Shown: piece by piece, positions 16,528 through 24,223 of the stretch | Numbering within the stretch: position 1 is the first letter of the stretch | Layout: every line of letters starts with the position of its first letter | Source of the DNA: Halorubrum sp. CBA1229 | GTDB taxonomy: Archaea; Halobacteriota; Halobacteria; Halobacteriales; Haloferacaceae | Direction of reading: 5' to 3' | DNA: 64,000 bases | Assembly (NCBI RefSeq): GCF_003721435.2 | Contig: NZ_CP054585.1 | Span: forward strand, 2,294,001 to 2,358,000 | The notes under the pieces: model-generated | Database searches by the model: none | Told to the model about the DNA's origin: nothing | What the model saw: only the letters and a program-made list of their open reading frames with translations | Program-made: the position numbers and the translations under genes

Positions 16528-17283
16528 TTAGTCTCGCACCACCCGCTCCTCGCCGTCCTCCACGACCACGTCCAGCCCGTGCTCGTGGACGAACGCGGCG
16601 GTGTAGTCGGGGACGACGCGCTCGGCGGCGAACCGCGCGCGCAACACGGGGACGGCGTCGAGCAGGTCGTCGCCGTCGACCATCGACGGCGAGGACTCGA
16701 GGAACTCCACGTCGAGGTCGGCGTCCCGGCCGCGCGACGCCAGCGTCGGGAGGCTCGGGGCCTCGAACGCGCCGTCGAAGTCGATCGGCGCGGTGAAGCC
16801 GGCGTAGTAGGTGCGCCCGCGGGTGGAGGGGCCGAGCACGACCTCGTTCGTCCGGAGCTTCATCGCGGCCGAGTCGATGACGGTGCGCGAGAGCAGCGGC
16901 GCCTGCGGCGTGACGACGGCGACGGAGTCGGCGCCCTCCTCGCGGAGCAGGTGCGTGACGGTGTTGCCGGCGCGCGCACCGAACGACGACCCGACCTGCC
17001 GCTCGAACCGGGCGTCCTCGGTACCGCCGAGGGTGTCGGCGACGAGCGTGCGCAACTCGGCCTCGGGGGCCGTCTCGGTGCGGTGTTCGGCGGGGAGGTC
17101 GTCGTCGACCGGGTAGTTGACGAGGAGGGAGCCGCCGGAGCGGTCGACCGCGAGGACGACGTCTCGGAACAGCGCCTCGTACAGGTCGGCGGCCTCGGCG
17201 GTCGAGAGCGGCGTCGACTCCGCGATCCCGGTCGCGACGAGCCCCTCGCGGGGCGGTTGCGCCATGACGACGACGACGGTCAT
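16528..17283 (-). CDS. Glycosyltransferase/nucleotidyltransferase-like protein (DUF2064 type)
   Basis: 251 residues. The order of segments (VVVVMAQPPREGLVATGI start, LVNYPVDDDLP near 54, TLGGTEDARFERQVGSSFG near 85, VAVVTPQAPLLSRTVIDSA near 122, VVLGPSTRGRTYYAGF near 148) follows DUF2064/CofC-like GT-A folds: the N-terminal strand, the quality-of-match segment, and the VVLGP...YYAGF motif. It probably handles a nucleotide-activated or phosphorylated substrate; the reaction is unknown. It is a single gene downstream of idi on the same strand, with a 105-bp gap between them. Confidence 0.72.
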   Translation of the reverse strand: MTVVVVMAQPPREGLVATGIAESTPLSTAEAADLYEALFRDVVLAVDRSGGSLLVNYPVDDDLPAEHRTETAPEAELRTLVADTLGGTEDARFERQVGSSFGARAGNTVTHLLREEGADSVAVVTPQAPLLSRTVIDSAAMKLRTNEVVLGPSTRGRTYYAGFTAPIDFDGAFEAPSLPTLASRGRDADLDVEFLESSPSMVDGDDLLDAVPVLRARFAAERVVPDYTAAFVHEHGLDVVVEDGEERVVRD

Positions 17284-17388
17284 AGCGGACCGAGTCGCCC
17301 GCGCGTCTTCAAGTCGCCGTTTCGGGTCGGCGCCGACGACCCGTTCGTGGCCCGCTTCGAGGTCGCACGGAGCCCGCTCGGGGCCGGC

Positions 17389-17985
17389 TCAGGAGAAGTC
17401 GCGCCGCATCGCGATCTCGAACCACGGGCAGAGCCGGAGCTGACGGTACAGCGCCGGGTTCTCGTGGAGGTGCTCGTAGTCGGCCCACAGCATCCCGCCG
17501 ATCTCGGCCTCGTCGGGGTCGAGCGAGGTGTCGTCGAGGGTGACCTTCAGCACCGAGCAGACCTCCCACTCGACACCCTCGTTGGGGTAGTAGCGCTTGT
17601 ACTCGAACTTGTCCGTCACCCGGAGGTCGCCGTACTGGTCCGGCGTGATCCCGAGCTCCTCCTCGAGGCGCTGCGCGGTCGCGTCCTCCTGCGTCTGTCC
17701 CTCGACCGGGTGGGAGGCGACGGTGCCGTCCCAGTGGCCGTCCCAGAGCCGCTTCGTCGGCGCGCGCTGGGCCAGCAGGATCCGGCCCTCGGTGTCGTAC
17801 ACGAGGCAGGTGAACGCCCGGTGGCGGATCCCGTCGCCGGTGTGCGCGTCGAGCCGGTTCACCGTGCCCTGCTCCGTGTCGTCGGGGTCGACGGCGATCA
17901 CGTCCTGAAGCGCGTTCTCGTGGTCCGAGTCGGCGTCGGCCCCTCCGGAGGGGTCGCCGGGAGCGGCCGCGTCCTCTGAGCTCAT
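17389..17985 (-). CDS. idi: Isopentenyl-diphosphate delta-isomerase, type 1
   Basis: 198 residues of the Nudix-fold IDI-1 family. It interconverts IPP and DMAPP for archaeal isoprenoid lipids and carotenoids. RHRAFTCLVYD, the metal-site run HWDGTVASHPVEGQ with the catalytic Cys position altered to Ser in the TVASHP context, the Nudix box GQTQEDATAQRLEEELGI and EWEVCSVLKV are visible. Haloarchaea often also carry a type 2 enzyme elsewhere. The ATG at 17985 is chosen because a TATA box at 18010-18017 lies 27 bp upstream; an ATG at 18003 would sit too close to it. Confidence 0.92.
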   Translation of the reverse strand: MSSEDAAAPGDPSGGADADSDHENALQDVIAVDPDDTEQGTVNRLDAHTGDGIRHRAFTCLVYDTEGRILLAQRAPTKRLWDGHWDGTVASHPVEGQTQEDATAQRLEEELGITPDQYGDLRVTDKFEYKRYYPNEGVEWEVCSVLKVTLDDTSLDPDEAEIGGMLWADYEHLHENPALYRQLRLCPWFEIAMRRDFS

Positions 17986-18009
17986 GAGAACTAGGTCGAA
18001 CACCAGGGC

Positions 18010-18017
18010 TAATAAGC
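18010..18017 (-). promoter_or_regulatory. idi: TATA box of idi
   Basis: On the minus strand the sequence reads CTTATTAG, centred about 28 bp before the ATG at 17985, as expected for a leaderless transcript. Confidence 0.5.
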
Positions 18018-18060
18018 GTTCGATACGCCGGCAGGGGGTCGCCGGCGCGCGACCGGTGAT

Positions 18061-18122
18061 CGCCGCACCCGGGCTGGCACCGCCGCACTCGGACTGGCAC
18101 CCCCCGCACCAGGGCTGGCACC
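18061..18122. repeat. Three 20-21 bp imperfect tandem repeats
   Basis: Units of the form CGCCGCAC-CGGGCTGGCACC repeat three times between the divergent idi and AAA-ATPase genes. They are too short and GC-rich to assign a function; slippage is the simplest origin. Confidence 0.7.
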
Positions 18123-18210
18123 GGTTCGACGCGTGCGAGAGGCGGAACGCCCCCCCGACGGCGGCCGCGGTTCGACGCGCTTAACCGCGTCCCGCGGCTA
18201 CGTCGCGCGG

Positions 18211-19623
18211 ATGAGTAACCCGGCGCTCGACGTCGTCGAGTTCGTGCTGACGACGCACCTCTACACCGAGAACCGCGACCTCGACGAGAACGACCTGCCC
18301 CCGCGCTTCCGCCAGGTGTTCTGGTCGGACGACGCCGCCGACGACGCACCGGGCGGCGTCGAGCGACCGCTCAAGGCGACAAGCGAGACGACCCGAACCG
18401 CCACCGGCGTCGAGCACCCGTGGGAGGCCGTCTCGGACCTCCTCTTTACCCAACGCACCGAGTTCTCCGGCGAGATCTCGCTGACGCAGCCGGCGATGGC
18501 GCTGGAGTGGTACCGCGACCACGCCGACGCCGACCGGATCGCCCAGAACCCGACGGTCGTCGCCGCGCTCGAGCTCGCCGAGGACCTCGACGCGCCCGTG
18601 ACCCACGAGGAGGCGCGCGACGACGTCCGGCCGATCCAGGCCGACCGCGTCTGGATCGACGCCTTGCTGGAGCAGTACTTCGACGAGGACGAGGACGGCG
18701 AGATGCTCGACCTCGTCAACGTGCAGGCTCCCGAGGAGATCGAGACGACGCTCGCCGACCTCGTGCTCACCGGCGACCAAGAGGGAGAGATCCAGAAGAT
18801 CGTGAAGGCGATCGAGCACCGCGAGTACCTCGCGAGCATCGGCCTCCGCGAGATCGGGAAGCTGCTGTTCGTCGGCCCGCCGGGAACCGGGAAGACGACC
18901 GTCTCGCGGGCGCTCGCCCACCAGCTGGGGATTCCGCTCGTCGAGGTGAAGATGTCGATGATCACGAGCCAGTACCTCGGCGAGACGGCCAAGAACGTCG
19001 AGAAGACGTTCGAGGTCGCCAAGCGGCTCTCCCCGTGTATCCTCTTCATCGACGAGTTCGACTCGGTCGCGAAGACCCGCCGCTCCGACGAGCACGCCGC
19101 CCTGAAGCGCGCGGTCAACACCCTCCTCAAGTCGATCGACGAGGTGTCGCTCGTCCGCGACGAGGTCCTCCTCATCGGCGCGACGAACCACCCCGACCAG
19201 CTCGACGCGGCCGCGTGGCGCCGCTTCGACGAGATCGTCAACTTCCCCAAGCCGGACCGGGACATGCGCGCGGACATCCTCCGCGTCGTCACCCGCGAGA
19301 TGAAGATCGCCGACTTCGACCCCGAGGAGGTCGCGGACCGCACGAGCGGGCTCACGGGGTCTGACCTCCGGATGGTGCTGCGCGAGGCCGTCCTCGGCGC
19401 GCTCACGGAGGACCGGATGACGATCACCCAGGAGGACGTGATGGAGGCGGTCGAGGACTTCGAGGAGCGCGACAACCTCAAGAACATGGACATGATCGAC
19501 GGCGAGGGCGCGGAGGTGCTCGGCGAGACGGACTCGGGCGAGCAGGACCACACCCACGACGGCGATTCGTCCCACGAGGACGCGGCCCACGACCACGGCG
19601 CGCACAGCCACTCGCACGACTAG
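18211..19623 (+). CDS. AAA+ ATPase with His-rich C-terminal tail
   Basis: 470 residues. A haloarchaeal N-terminal domain (1-200) precedes one AAA+ module: Walker A GPPGTGKTT near residue 221, Walker B CILFIDEFDS near 276, sensor 1 LLIGATNHPDQLD near 328, and arginine-finger region AAWRRFDEIVNF near 340. SGLTGSDLRMVLREAVLGAL follows as the C-terminal lid. It resembles proteasome-associated and FtsH-like subfamilies but lacks protease or membrane parts. The last 25 residues carry about eight His (DHTHDGDSSHEDAAHDHGAH then SHSHD), a likely metal-binding tail. A TATA-like CTTAA at about 18180 lies 27 bp before ATG 18211. Confidence 0.92.
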   Translation: MSNPALDVVEFVLTTHLYTENRDLDENDLPPRFRQVFWSDDAADDAPGGVERPLKATSETTRTATGVEHPWEAVSDLLFTQRTEFSGEISLTQPAMALEWYRDHADADRIAQNPTVVAALELAEDLDAPVTHEEARDDVRPIQADRVWIDALLEQYFDEDEDGEMLDLVNVQAPEEIETTLADLVLTGDQEGEIQKIVKAIEHREYLASIGLREIGKLLFVGPPGTGKTTVSRALAHQLGIPLVEVKMSMITSQYLGETAKNVEKTFEVAKRLSPCILFIDEFDSVAKTRRSDEHAALKRAVNTLLKSIDEVSLVRDEVLLIGATNHPDQLDAAAWRRFDEIVNFPKPDRDMRADILRVVTREMKIADFDPEEVADRTSGLTGSDLRMVLREAVLGALTEDRMTITQEDVMEAVEDFEERDNLKNMDMIDGEGAEVLGETDSGEQDHTHDGDSSHEDAAHDHGAHSHSHD

Positions 19624-19676
19624 CGCGCCTCCGTCGTCGGGCTGTTCGCCTCCCTCGCGGATCGGTTCGCCTCCGG

Positions 19677-20258
19677 TTACTCTTCGCGCTTGACGCCCGC
19701 CACCGTGTAGCCGAAGCCGCGGTCGACGATCCGGGGATCGAGCCCGGCGTCGTCGAACGCCCGGGCTAGATCCGCCGGCGTCCGGAACCGCGACGCCATC
19801 CCGATCGCGTGCTCGGCGGCGACGAGGACGCGCCCCAGCGGGTGCTCGGGGTCGAACTCCCGGAGTACGAGCGCGCCGCCCGGCGCGAGCACCCGCGCGG
19901 CCTCCCGGATCGCGGCCTCCTGATCGGGCAGGTGGTGGAACGCGTCGACGATCGTGACCGCGTCGACCATCTCGTCGCGGAACGGGAGGCGTCCCGCGTC
20001 GCCGGCGACGCCCGAGAGCTCCCGATCGTCGCGGGCGCGAGCAAGCATCCCGAGGGAGGCGTCGACGACCGCGATCTCCGGTCCCGCCAGCGCGGCGGCC
20101 GCTCGGCCGGAGCCGCCGCCGACGTCGAGCAGCCGGTCGATCGGCCGCGTCGCGTGGTCGAGCCCTGCGGCCAGCGCCTCGCCGTTCGCCGGCGGCATGA
20201 CGCGGTCGTAGAGGGGCGCCGTCAGGTCGAAGAAGCGGACGTCGCCGAGGCCGTGCAT
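19677..20258 (-). CDS. SAM-dependent methyltransferase, class I
   Basis: 193 residues, one Rossmann-fold domain. The SAM-binding motif I LLDVGGGSGRAAAAL is at about residues 43-57, AVVDASLGMLARAR (motif II) near 63, and DAVTIVDAFHHLPD (motif IV region) near 98. This is the UbiE/Methyltransf_11 type. A C-terminal VAGVKREE ends it. The substrate cannot be told; in haloarchaea UbiE-like enzymes may act on menaquinone or small molecules. It is divergent from the acetyltransferase gene, with ATTTAAAT near 20281-20288 in its promoter. Confidence 0.9.
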   Translation of the reverse strand: MHGLGDVRFFDLTAPLYDRVMPPANGEALAAGLDHATRPIDRLLDVGGGSGRAAAALAGPEIAVVDASLGMLARARDDRELSGVAGDAGRLPFRDEMVDAVTIVDAFHHLPDQEAAIREAARVLAPGGALVLREFDPEHPLGRVLVAAEHAIGMASRFRTPADLARAFDDAGLDPRIVDRGFGYTVAGVKREE

Positions 20259-20343
20259 GGGCGCTTTCGGCGACGAGGATATTTAAATAGTCGCGGCGAC
20301 GCCGCGCCGCTCCGCATTTGTACCGCGGCGACGTAACGAGGCC

Positions 20344-20958
20344 ATGGAGTACGCCGTCGTCGGCGGGCCGGGAGCGGAGGCGACGCTGCGGCTCGACTAC
20401 CGGGTGTTCGCCTACGCCGGCAAGTTCGTCGTCGGCGCGCCGGGGAAAGCCGTCCTCCGGACGCCGGACGGCTCGCCGGCGGTCCCGGAGTGGGAGCCGG
20501 AGGAGCCGCTTCCGCCGACGGTCGAGGCAAGCGAGTTCGACGACGACGTGGTCGCCGCGATATCCTTCTCGCCCGACCGGACCGACCCCGCTTGCTGCCG
20601 CCTCCGGTACGTCACCGTCCACGTCGCGCGCCGGGGCGAGGGGCTCGGCCCGCGACTCGTCGATCGGACCGTTTCCCGGCTCGCGGCCGACGGGTACGAC
20701 CGGGTCCGGATCGCGGTGAACAACCCGTTCGCCTACGCGGCGCTTTATAAATGCGGCTTCGCGTACACCGGCGAGCAGACCGGGATCGCCGAGCTGGAGC
20801 TGGAGCGCCCGGCGAGCGAGCCGGCCGCGGAGGCGGGCCCGGGCGGAGAGCGGTACCGCGCCGGGCTCCGCGCCTTCCGCGAGGGCGACCGCGACCTCGA
20901 CCCGCGCGAGGAGGGGTTCATCGCGGACCGGCTCGGGGAGGGTGGGGAGTCCGGATAG
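20344..20958 (+). CDS. GNAT-family N-acetyltransferase
   Basis: 204 residues. The acetyl-CoA loop RRGEGLGPRLVDRTV (R/Q-x-x-G-x-G) is near residue 97, preceded by strand RLRYVTVHVA and followed by RIAVNNPFAYAALYKCGFAYTG, the usual GNAT C-terminal segment. The first 70 residues are specific to haloarchaea, and an acidic helix (about 165-204) is appended. The target (protein, small amine or tRNA) is unknown. It ends just before the triplicated TspO stop-codon repeat of the converging gene. Confidence 0.85.
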   Translation: MEYAVVGGPGAEATLRLDYRVFAYAGKFVVGAPGKAVLRTPDGSPAVPEWEPEEPLPPTVEASEFDDDVVAAISFSPDRTDPACCRLRYVTVHVARRGEGLGPRLVDRTVSRLAADGYDRVRIAVNNPFAYAALYKCGFAYTGEQTGIAELELERPASEPAAEAGPGGERYRAGLRAFREGDRDLDPREEGFIADRLGEGGESG

Positions 20959-20966
20959 CCGACCGG

Positions 20967-21029
20967 CTCAGTTCAGCGCCCAGATCTCTCAGTTCAGCGC
21001 CCAGATCTCTCAGTTCAGCGCCCAGATTC
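20967..21029 (-). repeat. 21-bp tandem repeat triplicating the tspO stop codon
   Basis: Three head-to-tail 21-bp units (20967-20987, 20988-21008, 21009-21029, the last slightly diverged). On the tspO strand each unit reads in frame as ATC TGG GCG CTG AAC TGA plus GAG, so the ending IWALN-stop occurs three times in the same frame. Only the first stop (21010-21012) should be used. The cause is probably replication slippage. Confidence 0.85.
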
Positions 21030-21567
21030 CGTAGTTGAGCGCGGTCGCGAAACAGACCCACGCGAGGTAGGGGACAAGCAGGAGCGCGGCCCGGCGGTCG
21101 ACGCGGTCGAACGCGGCGATCGTCGCGACCACGAGCGGGAGCAGCGCGGCGAGCACGGCGAGCCCGAGGTCGGCGCGTTCGAGGCCCCAGAAGACGGGCG
21201 ACCACGCGACGTTGAGACCGAGTTGGACGGCGAACAGCCCGAGCGCGGTCCGGGCGTCGCGGGCGGTCCTGGGATCGCGCGCGACCTCCGGCGCGTTCGC
21301 GACGCCCGCACCGCTGACCGCGTCGCGGCCCCGGAGGTAAACGAGCGCCGCGGCGGCGCCCAGCAGCGCGTACAGGATCGGCCAGACCACGCCGAACGCC
21401 CAGCCCGGCGGGTAGTACGCCGGCAGCGCGAGCTCTGCGAACCACGCGCTCTCGGTGGCGGTGAAGGGGACGCCGACCGCCCCGATCAGGTTGACGGCGA
21501 CCGCGGCGGCGGCGATCAGGAGGGCGTCCCGGCGGTCCGGGAGTCGGGATCGGACGGCGGTTACCAT
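21010..21567 (-). CDS. tspO: TspO/MBR family membrane protein
   Basis: 185 residues, five predicted TM helices: about 16-36, 58-78, 108-128, 133-150 and 158-176. Family marks are LPAYYPPGWAFGVVWPILYA near residue 48 (with the W-x-P-x-Y ligand-pocket region) and GLNVAWSPVFWGLERADLG near 115. TspO proteins bind porphyrins, bilins or sterols and modulate tetrapyrrole and oxidative-stress responses. A minus-strand TATA (ATTTAAGCC, about 21590-21599) lies 27 bp upstream of the ATG. The loop between helices 2 and 3 (VYLRGRDAVSG...) is longer than usual. Confidence 0.95.
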   Translation of the reverse strand: MVTAVRSRLPDRRDALLIAAAAVAVNLIGAVGVPFTATESAWFAELALPAYYPPGWAFGVVWPILYALLGAAAALVYLRGRDAVSGAGVANAPEVARDPRTARDARTALGLFAVQLGLNVAWSPVFWGLERADLGLAVLAALLPLVVATIAAFDRVDRRAALLLVPYLAWVCFATALNYGIWALN

Positions 21568-21630
21568 ACGCCGACGTACGCGGCTGGACGGCTTAAATCA
21601 CGTCGCCGTCAACCCGCTGAATCCCGCCGC

Positions 21631-22680
21631 CTACCCGCCGCCGATCGCGTCGTAGTCCTCGCGGAACGTCTCCAGCGTCGCCGCGAGCACGCCGATGACG
21701 ATGGGGCCGACGAACAGCCCGGTGAACCCGACCGAGTAGATCCCGCCGAACACGCCGAGGAGGATGACGGCGGGGTTCAGGTGCGCCTGCTGGTCGATGA
21801 CGATCGGTCGGGCGTAGTTGTCCACCATCGCGATGACGAACACGCCGTACAGCGCGAGCAACACGCCGGCCGTGACCTGATCGACGACGACGAGGTACGC
21901 CGCGGCCGGCCCCCAGACGAAGAACGCCCCGATCAGCGGTAACAGCGCCAGCACGGCCATGACGAACGTCCAGAAGACGACGTTCGGGATGCCGGCCGCC
22001 CAGAGGCCGATCCCCGCGACCAGCGCCTGCAGCAGCGCCACAACGATGTGTCCGATCACCACGCCGCGGGTCATCGCGTCGACGCGGTCGACGAGGTCCG
22101 CGGTGACGTCCGAGGGGAGGGGGCTCGTGTCGCGGATCCACCCCACGAACGCCGGCCCGTCGAGCAGCGCGTAGTAGACGAGAAACAGCGCCAGCGAGAG
22201 CCCCACCGAGGCGCGGAGCGTCGTGCTGACGACCCCGCTGACGCCGCCGAACAGCGTGTTGACGAGGGCCTGACCGATCGTCGCGAGCACCTCGCCGACC
22301 TCGACCTCCTGACCGGTGAGCGCCGCGATCTCGGCCTCGATCGCCGCGACCTCGATGTCGGTGTTCCCCCGCGCGATCGCCGTGAGGTCCCGGACGAACA
22401 CCCACGAGATGTACGCGACCGGGAGGATCACGGCGACGACCGATGCGACGATAAGCGAGATTCCGGAGAGCATCCGTCCGAGCCGACGGGACAGCGACTC
22501 CCCGACGCGACGCGCCAGCGTCCGACTGATCCCCCGTGAGAGCCGCACGTGGAACGGGTAGAGCACGTACGCGAGGATCGCCGACGCGATGACGTACTCG
22601 GCGAACGGCAGGATGACGAACAGCGTCAACAGCGCGACCGTGCCGATCAAAAGGAGGAGAAACGACTGGCCGCGGTTCAT
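21631..22680 (-). CDS. AI-2E family transporter (PerM-like)
   Basis: 349 residues with 7-8 hydrophobic segments in the family layout: two N-terminal helices (residues about 8-45), one near 70-95, an extracellular/cytoplasmic helical region (about 100-190), then a cluster of four helices to 335. The terminal motif NPAVILLGVFGGIYSVGFTGLFVGPI is family-typical. Members include the E. coli TqsA AI-2 exporter and Na+/H+ antiporter-like proteins of halophiles; the substrate here is unknown. A TATA on the minus strand (GTTTATATTT, about 22699-22708) sits 24 bp before the ATG. Confidence 0.9.
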   Translation of the reverse strand: MNRGQSFLLLLIGTVALLTLFVILPFAEYVIASAILAYVLYPFHVRLSRGISRTLARRVGESLSRRLGRMLSGISLIVASVVAVILPVAYISWVFVRDLTAIARGNTDIEVAAIEAEIAALTGQEVEVGEVLATIGQALVNTLFGGVSGVVSTTLRASVGLSLALFLVYYALLDGPAFVGWIRDTSPLPSDVTADLVDRVDAMTRGVVIGHIVVALLQALVAGIGLWAAGIPNVVFWTFVMAVLALLPLIGAFFVWGPAAAYLVVVDQVTAGVLLALYGVFVIAMVDNYARPIVIDQQAHLNPAVILLGVFGGIYSVGFTGLFVGPIVIGVLAATLETFREDYDAIGGG

Positions 22681-22734
22681 GCAGGGCGCTCTCGCCGCCG
22701 AAATATAAACGTGGGCGGCTCCCGAGACGGTGTC

Positions 22735-22782
22735 CGACTACGCGTCGACCCGACTACGCGTCGACCCGACTACGCGTCGACT
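22735..22782. repeat. Three 16-bp tandem repeats
   Basis: CGACTACGCGTCGACC repeats three times without spacers between the AI-2E transporter promoter and the end of the next gene. Each unit contains the palindrome ACGCGT. No function is evident. Confidence 0.8.
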
Positions 22783-22801
22783 CCGTTATGCGCCTACCTC
22801 G

Positions 22802-23398
22802 CTACGCGCTCGCCTCGTCCTCGTCGAGCCCGGGCGCCGCGGCCGGGTCGACCTCGTCGGGCTCCTCGGTCTCGCCGCCGACGATCGTCTCGCCGTCGTC
22901 GGTCTGGACGTAGACGTCGTCGGCGAAGCCGGCGAGCGCGTTCTCGTACTCGGGGGTCTCCAGCCGCTCCGGCGTCTCGGGGGCGTCGGCGACGCCCTCG
23001 ACGGGTCGGAACTCGCCGAGCGGGTCGTCGATCGTGATCCCGTGCGTCGTGAAGAACTCCTCGTAGCGCCGGTAATGCTCCTCTAACTCGTCGCCCGGGA
23101 TCTCCATCATCTCCGTCCAGCCGTGGTTGAAGAAGTCGAAGTTGGCCTGCACGTGGGTGATCTCGCGGGCCTCGGCCTCCGGGAAGCCGGCCTCCAGGGC
23201 GGCCACGTACGCGTCCATCGTCCCGTCGAAGAAGTCGTCGAGGTGCTCGCGGCGCTCCTCCCGGCGCTCCTCGTCGGCCTTGTTGAGGAAGATGCTCGTG
23301 TGGAGGTCGACGAGCTTGTCGTTCGCGACGTCGCCGACGACCGGCGTCGTCAACGCCTTCTTCGCGGCCCAGTGGCGGATGTTCTGCCGGATCTTCAT
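22802..23398 (-). CDS. DUF6149-like haloarchaeal protein
   Basis: 198 residues, cytoplasmic and helical. The N-terminal 130 residues (MKIRQNIRHWAAKKALTTP, LVDLHTSIFLNKADEERREE, AREITHVQANFDFFNHGWTEMMEIP) look conserved; the acidic tail from about residue 140 is variable. I recall this family as DUF6149, with no known function. It is a single gene with its own promoter. Confidence 0.82.
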   Translation of the reverse strand: MKIRQNIRHWAAKKALTTPVVGDVANDKLVDLHTSIFLNKADEERREERREHLDDFFDGTMDAYVAALEAGFPEAEAREITHVQANFDFFNHGWTEMMEIPGDELEEHYRRYEEFFTTHGITIDDPLGEFRPVEGVADAPETPERLETPEYENALAGFADDVYVQTDDGETIVGGETEEPDEVDPAAAPGLDEDEASA

Positions 23399-23499
23399 AC
23401 GGTTCGTTGGGCCGGCACGACCTTGAATCTGTGGCGTTTCTGTCGCGTCGGACCGTCGACGAGCCGACGCCGGCCGCCCGCGAGAACCGACGCAAGTGT

Positions 23500-23520
23500 T
23501 ATTGTACAGTATTCACAATA
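23500..23520 (+). promoter_or_regulatory. Promoter/operator of the DUF1684-like gene
   Basis: An inverted repeat TATTGT (23500-23505), 9-nt spacer, ACAATA (23515-23520) covers the likely TATA box (GTTATTGT) and initiation site 11-31 bp before the ATG at 23531. The spacer region also makes a TGTACA hexamer (23503-23508), the same word as the two boxes before trpD. A repressor site is plausible. Confidence 0.5.
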
Positions 23521-23530
23521 CTAAGGTGAG

Positions 23531-24112
23531 ATGAACGCGACCGAGACCGGCGACTGGGCCGAGCGGATCGAACGGGAGCGTCGCGAGAAGGAAGCGCAGT
23601 TCCGCGAGTCGGCGCGGTCGCCGCTGCCGATCGGGATGCGCGGCGACGCGTTCCCCGGGCTCGCGTACTACGATCCGGACCCGGCGTACCGGTTCGACCT
23701 CCCGCTCCACGAACACGACGAGAAGGAGACGATACCCGTCGAAACCACCGCGGACGGCGAGCAGACGTACCGCCGGTGGGGGGAGTTCCGATTCGAGATC
23801 GACGGCGAGACACACTCGCTGCAGGCGTATCGCCCGACGGACGGCTCGGACCGGTTCTGGGTACCGTTCCGCGATCAGACCAACGGCGAGGAGACGTACG
23901 GCGCGGGGCGGTACCTCGATCTCATGCCCGACCGCGACCGGGCCGACGACGAGTGGACCCTCGATTTCAACGTCGCGTACAATCCCACGTGCGCGTACAA
24001 CCACGCCTACGAGTGCCCCCTGACGCCCACGGAGAACTGGCTCGACGTCCGGATCGAGGCCGGCGAGCGCGACTTCCCCGCCGAGCCCGCCGGCGCCGGC
24101 GACCGCGACTGA
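23531..24112 (+). CDS. DUF1684 family protein
   Basis: 193 residues. The core pattern is GLAYYDPDPAYRF, RWGEFRFEIDGETHSLQAY, FWVPFRDQTNGEETYGAGRYLDL, and WTLDFNVAYNPTCAYNHAYECPLTP. The last segment, with NPxCAYN and the CPL/TP ending, is characteristic of DUF1684. The family is of unknown biochemical function, found in many bacteria and haloarchaea. The protein is soluble. A 20-nt inverted repeat overlaps its promoter. Confidence 0.9.
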   Translation: MNATETGDWAERIERERREKEAQFRESARSPLPIGMRGDAFPGLAYYDPDPAYRFDLPLHEHDEKETIPVETTADGEQTYRRWGEFRFEIDGETHSLQAYRPTDGSDRFWVPFRDQTNGEETYGAGRYLDLMPDRDRADDEWTLDFNVAYNPTCAYNHAYECPLTPTENWLDVRIEAGERDFPAEPAGAGDRD

Positions 24113-24223
24113 GCGTATCGATCACGACGGGGAACGGGCCCGACGCGGGACCCGAGCGTGTGAATATCACGGTTGTCAACGCGGATGACAACCCACATTA
24201 ACCCCGAATCCGAACGGCCGCAC

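Noticed and set aside
18181-20622. Very long antisense frames (for example an 813-codon minus-strand frame here and a 790-codon plus-strand frame at 1796-4168)
   Set aside because: High GC at third positions leaves few stops on the opposite strand. These frames run across well-identified genes and give Arg- or Val/Leu-rich low-complexity proteins.
22735-22782. CRISPR or origin iterons in 16-bp repeats
   Set aside because: Units abut without spacers, only three copies, no Orc1/Cdc6 gene or AT-rich unwinding region nearby.
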